Positions 56,383 to 64,000 of a stretch of 64,000 bases of DNA are shown piece after piece. The stretch lies in assembly GCA_034406715.1 (NCBI GenBank), contig CP137864.1, positions 1,860,001-1,924,000 on the forward strand, given 5' to 3'. Positions within the stretch are counted from its first letter, which is position 1; the number at the start of each line of letters is the position of its first letter. Source of the DNA: Rhodotorula mucilaginosa (Eukaryota; Basidiomycota; Microbotryomycetes; Sporidiobolales; Sporidiobolaceae). The translations under genes were made by a program, and so were the position numbers. The notes beneath the pieces are model-generated. The model was not told the origin of the DNA and made no database searches. It worked only from the letters and a program-made list of their open reading frames with translations.

Positions 56383-58263
56383 ATGTCGACGGCGCCTTCA
56401 CCGAACTCGCCCTTCCTCGGCCGTCAGCGGTCATCGTCCAACTCGCATTTCGCCCGCCCATCTTCACCGATTTTGCGTTTAGCCGACACTCGTGCAGCGC
56501 TCGGGAACGTGCAATTCTGCCAACGAAGCTCGCCAAGTGGCTACCCATGCACGTTGATGCCGAATGGGGTCCAGGCTCAGCCAACAAAGCAGCCGCGCGG
56601 TGTGGGCATGCCGTCCACCTTTCCTGTATTCCCTCCATCGACACCTCGCGGAACGCTCATTTCCGCTAGTCCGAGCACTGCGACCGCCATTGCTCAGCCT
56701 CCGACGACACCGTCATTCGTCCCTGGGCAATTGACCGGCTCTCGACCCTCAGTCGCGGTCAAAAGTCAAGCAACAAGGTCGTCGATCTCAACAGAGCGGC
56801 GTCCCCGTCCAAGCGTGAGTAACTGCGTGGTTACCCGTGAAGAAGCACCGAAGCTGACCGTGACGAGATGACGTTTCGCTTTCCCTCTTCGCCGAACTCT
56901 GAATCTCGCCTTCGCCCCCGTCCTTACGGCACTGTTCGCTTACGCCTGCGCGGAATAGCCTATCGCAGTTACCGAAGGAAACTTTCGTACATCAGCGCCG
57001 CAGATTACGTTCTGCACGGTGTGCGCGGCCACTGAGACTCCCGAATGGAGGAAAGGGCCCGCCGGCATCCGCTCACTCTGCAACGGATGTGGACTGCTTG
57101 CTGCGAAGCGGCAGAGAGACCGCGGCCTCATATACGGTACGTGCTCCTTTCATGGGCTGCGGGTCAATTTTCCACTTCAGGCTGAATTCGTATCGCATGG
57201 TCCGCAGGCCCCTCCGGTTTCAGTTCTGTCGAGTCTATACTTGAAGAGCTTGAACAGATTGGACGCGAACGCTTCAAAGTGAGTCACGCTTGCTTTTGCT
57301 TAGGACTTCTCCGTCACGCTTACTGATGCCGTTCGCCGGTAAAGGTCAAAGGAGGTCGCTATCACCTTCCTCCTGGAGTCATTCAGAGGGTAATCGATAT
57401 GATAGAGAACCCAGCAACTCCGAACACTCCCTTGGAGCGCGGCGGTACGACAAGGCGACCTCGCTCTAGCATCAAGCGCGGCAGCAGCGGCGACGAAGTG
57501 CAAGTCGCTGCCGGGGTGGGCGGCTTCGCGCGTCGAGGTAAGCAATCGAGGCATCACTTGTTTTACTCGCGTGCAATTCCTGACCTAATATTCCTCAGCT
57601 TCGACGAGCAATGCGTCCTCTCCGGCTCCGCAGGGCGTGAGTGGTGCAACAATGCGTGCCCCTCCTACGATCAGGCAGCGCCGTTCCGGATCGCTCGGAT
57701 CTGCACACTCGGGCTACCAGTCCAACGTGGGTGATGCGACGGTACATGCGTTCCCGCCCTCGTCGAGCTACATGACACCGCTCGGAGGAGGAGTCGGAGC
57801 CGGAGGAGGAGGACTTGGGCCAGTTCCTCCGTTCGGGTTCGGAGTGCAGCCGGCGCCGTCCCAAACTTGCTCGACTCGCTCCTGGTTGACGGCGACGCGA
57901 CCGGTGTCGGCACCGGGAGCTGTAGCGCAGGGAGACGGAGCACCACCACCGCCACCGCCGTTCTTCCTCCTCCGCCGTCCCCCGTCGCCGTCGTCGTCTT
58001 CGGAGCGTCCGATGTCGGCCCTCGCAGCCTCGGCCGACCGCATGAGTATCCACCATCTCACTTCGGCTTCGGCGCGGATGCCAGGAACGCGGTCGCCGCC
58101 GCGGTTCGAGATGCCGAAACGAGCGAACGCGCTTCACACCTCGGTGCCGACGAGTGCGCTCCGTCGCAGCACGGCGACCGGTCTCGGCCTCGGTGCTGCC
58201 GCTCGTGCCCGCCCTTCGGCTGCGAGAGACATGGCTTCTCACGCTCGCAAACCGACGACGTGA
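56383..58263 (+). CDS. GATA-finger protein, 18-residue-loop class
   Basis: Exons 56383-56814, 56959-57136, 57208-57278, 57345-57537 and 57599-58263 give 512 residues. One zinc finger at about 163-188, CX2CX18CX2C, with TETPEWRKGPAG and LCNGCG. The 18-residue loop and the PEWRKGP wording are those of the White Collar-2 class and of several fungal developmental regulators. A short helical motif (ESILEELEQIGRERF) follows, then a Ser/Pro/Gly-rich tail with a run of seven prolines. I see no PAS domain in the N-terminal 144 residues, so it is not a standard WC-2. A missing upstream exon could hold one. Regulatory target unknown. Confidence 0.8.
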
Positions 58264-58621
58264 AGATTGTCTGACCTCGTCTTCCCTGTACATCTTTTCA
58301 AAAGTGGTCGACGTCTTGCTCTGATCGATCCTCCCTTTTCCCCCCAAAAAAATTCGGGCAGCCGTACGCTGCCTACCCCCCATACCCTCTTGTGATACCA
58401 CACTTGCGCATACGAGATACCCCGTCGTAGCCCACCCCTGCACCTGTTCATCCTGCAAAACATCCCATTGTCCATCCTCACCCGGCTTGAAAGGCTCGAC
58501 AGCCATGGCGTCTCACATCCCATCCGGTTAGCGTCAAGATACTCGAAGACAAGGAGTGTTGCGAGTTGCGAGATTGCATACGACGATTCCGGTTCTATGG
58601 AGGACAGCCCTGCAAAAGATT
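58264..58621. other. convergent 3' intergenic region
   Basis: About 360 bases between the GATA gene and RIB3 3' ends. No gene seen. Confidence 0.3.
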
Positions 58622-59523
58622 TTAAAGTCCCTTTTCCCGTCTGTACTGCTCAATCTGCTCGATCGAGATCATCTTGACGCCCCACTGCTTTGCAAACTTG
58701 AAGCAGTCGTCCCGCCGTGCCATGTCGCCGTTCGGGTCGTCGGCCTTGACCAGTTCGCAGATGACGCCTGCGGGTTGGAGTCCAGCTAGCCGACAGAGAT
58801 CTGCCACACGAATTCGGCATCAACGGGGTCAGCTTTACTTGCTGCTTGTGCGCCGAAATGCGTCAACTCTGGACGCACCGACTGAAGCTTCGGTGTGCCC
58901 TCTCCGGACGAGCGTTCCGCCTTCGACTGCTCGCAACGGGACGAGGTGGCCCGGTCGGGTAAAGTCGTCGGCGACGGTTGTCGGGTCCGCAAGCTTGCGC
59001 GCCGTCAAGGCTCGGTCATGTGCAGAGATGCCGGTCGTGGTACCTGGATTTGCGGGGGCACTCTCGTCTCGGTCAGGATCGCAGATCTCGGATGGAAGAG
59101 AGTCGCGCGGGCGGACGGGGGCTCACCGTGCTTGTAGTCACAGGTGACGGCGTAGGCTGTCCGGTGGGGATCTTGGTTCTGCGCGACCATCATGGGGATC
59201 TCGAGTTGCGCGAGTCGTTCGGCGGGCAGGCAGATGCAGATGTACCCTCTGCCCTCGCGGACATCAGTCAGTCTCCTCTTGCAGGACCCTTGAATTAATC
59301 CGACTCACGACGAGTGCCGGATGAGCCAGGCCATCTGCTGCTGGGTTACGTGTTCGGCCGCGATGATCAAGTCGCCTTCGTTCTCGCGGTCCATGTCGTC
59401 GACGACGACGAGGAACTCTCCGCGCTTGAACGCCGCGAGCGCGTCTTCGACCGAGTCGAGGCGGACGAGGTCACCTTTCGGTGTCACGTCGACCGTAGCT
59501 GGTGCGGGCGTCGTCGAGGCCAT
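58622..59523 (-). CDS. RIB3: 3,4-dihydroxy-2-butanone 4-phosphate synthase
   Basis: Makes the four-carbon unit of riboflavin from ribulose 5-phosphate. Exons 59523-59309, 59248-59127, 59043-58879 and 58800-58622 give 226 residues, close to yeast Rib3 (208). Active-site blocks: [16 protein letters not shown] (42-57), [45 protein letters not shown] and [17 protein letters not shown]. All key acidic and His residues are present by eye. It stands alone, without the GTP cyclohydrolase II domain that bacteria often fuse to it, as is usual in fungi. Confidence 0.96.
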
Positions 59524-59868
59524 CCCTGTACTTCTTTTCGTCGGTCGGAGAGGGGATCGGAAGCGGAGAAAGGCACAGCTGGGGGGATTCGAAGTTGGGC
59601 AGGGACCAGTACAGGCGAGATCGAGGGTTCCTGAAACGCTATGCAGTGCTCTCGCGCGAATCGATCGATGGCTTCGAGTGGATGGCCGACTACACGAAGC
59701 CGGACCGCGGCCAACTTGTCAGCGTGCAGCGGCGCAGCCTTCCGCGTGATCGAGTTGCCGGAGAGAAAAGGCAACTCTTCGACTTCATGACTAAGCTGAA
59801 TTGCATAGAGATCTGACAAACAACAGGTCTGATAGAGCGAGAGGATCAAGAGAGCCCGACTTGGGTGA
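59524..59868. other. RIB3 upstream region
   Basis: About 345 bases between the oxygenase 3' end and the RIB3 start, both minus strand. No RFN-like element or clear motif seen. Confidence 0.3.
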
Positions 59869-60812
59869 TCAGGCAAAGACGACGTCGGAACGGAGGACCC
59901 ATTTCTCGCCCTGTTCGACCGTCCGCTGCAGCAGAGAGGCGAACACCGGATCAGACGAAAGGAGCTTTGGGGCAAGCGGAGAGACTGAAACGCACCCCTT
60001 CGTGGAGGGCGCAGTGCTGGCCGTGCCGATGCAGGAGCGCGCGACCGGCTTTCAGTTCGGGGACGATTGCAGGCCCGTTCCCCTTGCGGCTCGGCGTCGG
60101 ATAGAATGCAGTTTCTCCTCCTAGGCGTTGTGAGCAAGACGGGAAGAATATCAGTGTGAGCCGCTGGCGCGCGTTGTTCCGGGCGCGGGCGAGGAGGAGT
60201 GAGAGCTTACCGAGCACGCCGTCCTCCTTGCCGGTGAGGTAAATCAGGAGCGTCCATTCGGTCGTACCGAGACCTTCGACGACATTGTCGTCGTCATAGT
60301 GAGCTGTAGGAGACGATCGGTCAGCCTGGTCCGAGCGATGCGAGCAGGAGGAGGGAGGGAGGGAGGGAGGGAGGGAGGGACTCACGACCGAAGAAGGAGC
60401 CGGTCGGGTAGCGATAGATGCGCATGTTGGGGTTGAGGCCGACCGCTCTCCGACCGTGGCGACCTTCGATCGCCTGACAGGCGTCTCGCAGTCCAGTGTC
60501 GTTCCATAACCGCACCGCCAAGTCCGGGTCAGTCAGCGAAATACGCTCGTTCGTACGTTCTGCCTCGCCGCGTTTGGGCGCCGTCGGCGGGTTCAGCTTG
60601 ATGGGCGAGTTGGGGGCGGTCAAGAAGGCGAGGAAGGCCTTGCGGACTCGGGGCGGGAACAGGTCGTCTATGAGGAGGATTCCGGGAGCAGCTTCGATGA
60701 CCGAATGGGGTCGAGACGGGCGCTCGAGTCTCGGCCACGCCAGCTTGGTCAGCGCCGGAGTAGCGGCGTTGCCAGCAGGAGTAGCTTGCGGTGCGTTCCG
60801 CGCTTTCCCCAT
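59869..60812 (-). CDS. prolyl-4-hydroxylase-like 2-oxoglutarate/Fe(II) oxygenase
   Basis: Exons 60812-60386, 60303-60211, 60120-59996 and 59925-59869 give 233 residues. The double-stranded beta-helix core is visible. The HxD iron motif is HYD at 144-146 (GPHYDDDNVV). GGETAFYPTP and RALLHRHGQHCALHEG carry the distal His at about 213. GEKWVLRSDVVF supplies the basic residue that binds 2-oxoglutarate. No signal peptide, so probably cytosolic or nuclear. That sets it apart from collagen-type ER enzymes and brings it closer to single-domain fungal/plant relatives. The substrate is unknown. Its first intron carries seven GGGA repeats beside the donor. Divergent from USO1, with only 139 bases between. 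Confidence 0.85.
60353..60380 (+). repeat. (GGGA)7 tract at a 5' splice site
   Basis: Seven perfect GGGA units on the plus strand. On the gene strand they are TCCC repeats that directly follow the GTGAG of the donor and fill about a third of an 82-base intron. Four or more G-runs this close could fold as a G-quadruplex on the non-transcribed-RNA strand. Confidence 0.95.
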
Positions 60813-60951
60813 TGAGCTCCGGGTTGTTCTAGCTTGGAGCGAGTGAACGGCCAGAGCGAACTTGTCGCGTCTCCAGACTCTCGGACTTGCACCTCACCTG
60901 CCTCGAGTGCACTCCTAGCCGGGGCAAGGACAGGAGAGCACGCGCCAGCCC

Positions 60952-63900
60952 ATGTTTTCTACGCTCCGGGCGGGCTACAACTCGCTGCAGGCGTCGACGC
61001 AGCCGCAGTCGGCGACGTCGACGATCGACAAACTGTGCGAACGCCTCCTCAACAGCCAGCAGCGCGAGGACAGGCGAGCAGCCCTGCTGGCCCTCAAGGG
61101 ACTCTCGAGGGACTGGAAGAGCGTGCGTCCCTCTCCCGTCGTCGGACCTGCGGACGCGCCTGCGCGAGGTGGGGCGACCCTCCGACGCGTTCGTTGTCCG
61201 CGACAGCCTCGCTCGCACCACGTGCAGGGCGTGCAGGAAGGATAGTCGCAAGCTGACCCCTGGGCTATCGGGACCGCGACTGCAGGAGGTCGGATCGCAG
61301 GCGCTGCCCATCTTGCTCGGAGTTCTCGAAGACGATGCCGCAGAGGACACAGAGATGGCAAAGGCCGTCGTAGAGACGCTCAGTCTCCTCTGCGAAGTCG
61401 AAGAAGTCGACGGACGCGTGCGTGTCTTGTCTCGGCGCCTCGGCCGTCTCCGGACCGCGTCCACTGACTTGTCACCCTCCCCGGCGAGCAGCCAGTGCGC
61501 GACGACTCAGGCCTGCGCAACTCGGACGTGTTCCTCGCGACTCCGACACCCTTGCACACCCTCCTCACGCTCCTCACCCCGTCGCACTTCTACCTCCGCT
61601 TCTTCACGCTCCAACTCCTCGGCATCTTGCTCGCGAACCGGCCACAGCAGGTCCAGCAGTATGTCCTCACGGCCGCCGGAGGGATCGGGAAACTCGTCGA
61701 GACGCTCAACGACAGTCGAGAGATCATCCGGAACGGTGAGAGAGGTCCTTTTCGTATTGCCAGAGGGAAGACGACGAGGCGCTGACGGCGCGACTCGCCC
61801 CCACGTGTGTTCGCAGAGTCGCTCCTCCTCCTGATCGCGCTCACGACCCAGAACGCCGACATCCAGAAACTCATGGCGTTCGAAGGCGCGTTCGACAAAC
61901 TGTTTGGAATCGTCCGGTCCGAAGGCGGGATCGGCGCAGGCGGGATCGTCGTGCAGGACTGTTTGGCTGCCGTCGCCGGTCTCTTGCGCTGGAACGTGTC
62001 GAATCAGGTGCGTCCTTGCTTGCCGAATCCTTTGCGCGCGGTAAGACGGGTCTCACGCGGGCCCAACGTCTCCGCAGAACTACTTTCGCGAGACGACATG
62101 CATCCCGATGCTCGCGCCGCTCCTGCTCTTCCCCCGCCCCAATGCCCTGTCGCCGCAGTCGCTCGCTACGTTCGCGTTCCAGTCCTGGTCAGAGCAAAAA
62201 GTCATCAACGCCGGACTCGTCATCTCGATCGTGCGCATGCTCGTCGGTGGCGCCGGTGGAAGCGGTCGGAGTCAGAACCAGGAGGCATTGCTCAAGACGG
62301 GATTGACACGCTGCTTGATCGAGATGGCCCTCGCCAGCAATGCTCCTGCGGTACTCAAGGCTCAGGTATGTACTCATTTGAAGGGGAAATCGAGTTGCCC
62401 TGGCCCGTGCTGACTTGCTGTTTTGACAGTCCCTCAACGCTCTGGCCGACATCATGCGTTCCTCGCCGGAGAACCAGGCGATGCTGACGTCGCTCATCAT
62501 CACTCCTCTCATCCCGCCCGCCGCTCCGTCGTCTGCCGAAACGTACACCCAAGACGAAGACGACGGGTCCGTCGACGGTCAGCCGCGTTCTTCGGTCGAT
62601 ACTGCTCGCTCAGAGAACGGCGGCGGCGAGCACGACGGACGACCAACCTCGACCAAATGGCGACGCGGAGAGTCGGTTCCGGCCGTCGTCGCTGTCACGA
62701 ACCTCGCGGTGAACGGCGACGGCACGCCCGGTCGCGAAGGACTCCGAGTGCGGGCCGCGGCGGCGAACCTGTTCACGTCGTATGTCGCCGGTTCGACCGA
62801 AACGCAGCTCGGCGTCCTCTCGACCATGCTCGCGCCGCCTCCTGACGCCGAGCACACGTTGTCGTCCGGTTCGGTCATCTTGCACGCGCTGCGATCGTTC
62901 CCTTCGACGACCGCGTCCGCGTCCCGGAACGACGTCTTTGATTCCTACGTGCCCTTCTTCGCCTGCCTCCTCTTCTCGCACTTGATCATGCACTCGGAGG
63001 TGTGCAAAGAAGTCGCGCGCAAGATCTACTTCCAAGGGGACGAGACGTCGCCCGGCGGCATGGGCGACGAGGACGACCGGATCACGCTCGTCGGCGTCCT
63101 CGTCGGCAACTTGATGATGGCGCAGCGCGAGCAGGCCCAGAGCGTCAATGCCGGACTTGGCTCGGAGCGGGTACTCGAGTGGAGCCGGATTATGGTCGGA
63201 TATCTGACCGCGTTGAGCGTCTGGATGTGGGAAAGTCCCGGGACCGTCAAAGAGTTCCTCAGCGAAGGGTCCAACTTGCAGGTGGTGAGCAGCCTCTCTC
63301 TTTCTTTTCGACCTTTTTTGCAGGCGCATTTTTAAACGTGCTCAACCTGGACTCGTCTCGCCCGCAGCTCATCCAGCCAATCACCCAATCTTCCGGCGTC
63401 GACTCGGTCGTGCAAGGCTTGTGCACCTACCTCCTCGGCATCTGCTACGAGTACAACCGCGAACCCGGCCCGATCACGCGCGAGACTCTGCACCCGATCC
63501 TGCAATCGCGCGTCGGCCCGGATCAGTTCGTCTCGCGGATCCTGCGCCTTCGGGAAGACCCGCGCTTCCGCAACGTCGGACCGAACGTCCTCGAACTCAT
63601 CGACGAGGACGATGCGCTGGCCGAGGACCTCGGCGAGGAGAACGGCTTGTGGTTTGACTTTTCCTTTGTCGAGTTCCTCAAAACCAACTATAGTACGCTC
63701 GGGAACTTGCAGAACTTCAGACTCAGCGCGAGATGAATCCGCTCACGCGTCGACTCGCTCGTTCTGCAGTCTCAGTTCAGCGGTCCATCCTGATCGATCC
63801 TCACGCCTCGAGCGGGCACTGTGCGTGCATATCTATACCAGCTGAACCCTCCTCTCGGCTGACCTTCTCCGTACCCCACAGCGCAATCGATGAGCGGCAT

Positions 63901-64000
63901 TTCTCCAGAAGTTCTCGCCGCCTTGAGGGCGTCTCTCGCAGCACAAACTCGGGAATTGGACGAGTTGCGCGATGCACTCCGCTCACTGCAGCAAGAACGC
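60952..64000 (+). CDS. USO1: vesicle tether Uso1/p115, 5' part (runs off the window)
   Basis: Tethers COPII vesicles to the Golgi. The start is ATG 60952 (MFSTLRAGYNSLQASTQPQS), followed by short exons: 60952-61122, one from 61285, then the frames around 61490-61735, 61817-62007, 62080-62365, 62430-63280, 63367-63690 and a last one from about 63882. Armadillo-type globular head blocks: TIDKLCERLLNSQQREDRRA, EVGSQALPILLGVLEDD, LRNSDVFLATPTPLHTLL, IVVQDCLAAVAGLLRWN and SLNALADIMRSSPENQ. The last exon starts the coiled-coil tail (LAAQTRELDELRDALRSL), which continues past the right edge, so the protein is incomplete here. A Ser/Asp-rich insert interrupts the head near 62540-62640. Confidence 0.92.

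Noticed and set aside
1-64000. tRNA or rRNA genes
   Set aside because: I scanned for B-box-like GGTTCGA patterns; the few partial hits (for example near 20630, 36510 and 46440) sit in coding exons and lack a matching A box.
1-64000. CRISPR arrays, transposons or virus-like elements
   Set aside because: No spaced repeats, terminal repeats, transposase, reverse transcriptase or capsid-like frames were seen.

Overview
The window reads as nuclear DNA of a GC-rich basidiomycete yeast, most likely a Pucciniomycotina red yeast of the Rhodotorula/Rhodosporidium/Sporobolomyces type. Almost every gene is cut by short introns (mostly about 50-110 bases) with GT..AG borders and CTGAC/CTAAC-like branch sites. 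Genes are densely packed on both strands, and the protein families are fungal (Erg9, Cwc24, Ams2/Spt21, Fep1/Sre, Apa2). I saw no tRNA, rRNA, CRISPR array or mobile element. The genus is inference; the intron-rich fungal character is seen directly. Gene models were built by joining frames at splice sites. Where I give a full exon list, the summed coding length is a multiple of three.

Layout. 0-5 kb: a small basic protein, squalene synthase (ERG9) and a PRPP synthetase. 5.8-10.2 kb: a 1241-residue membrane protein that joins an OafA-type acyltransferase-3 domain to an Egghead-like family 2 glycosyltransferase. This is the most unusual gene here. 11-20 kb: Ap4A phosphorylase, glutaredoxin, the splicing factor Cwc24 and a Tuba-like DH-BAR-SH3 exchange factor. 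20-25 kb: a coiled-coil protein of unknown function made of tiny exons, and an Sld3/Treslin-like replication initiation factor. 26-37 kb: an ELO fatty acid elongase, an Ams2/Spt21-like GATA protein, and an iron-type (Fep1/Sre/Urbs1) two-finger GATA repressor with a histidine-rich insert.

37-46 kb: an NAT9-type acetyltransferase, DNA polymerase delta (POL3), gluconokinase and an OHCU (ureidoimidazoline) decarboxylase. 46-52 kb: an alpha-arrestin with a PPxY motif and a single-pass membrane orphan. 52-59 kb: a GRAM-TBC-EF-hand Rab GAP (Gyp2 type), a third GATA-finger protein of the 18-residue-loop class, and riboflavin gene RIB3. 60-64 kb: a prolyl-hydroxylase-like 2-oxoglutarate oxygenase and the 5' part of USO1/p115, which runs off the right edge.

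There is no operon logic. Neighbours are linked only by shared divergent promoters or convergent 3' ends. Themes that recur by function are lipid and surface biology (ERG9, ELO, the acyltransferase-glycosyltransferase fusion), DNA replication (POL3, the Sld3-like gene, the Ams2-like gene) and membrane traffic (Tuba-like GEF, arrestin, TBC GAP, USO1). Recurring splicing oddities are microexons of 4, 7 and 15 bases and two GC-AG introns.
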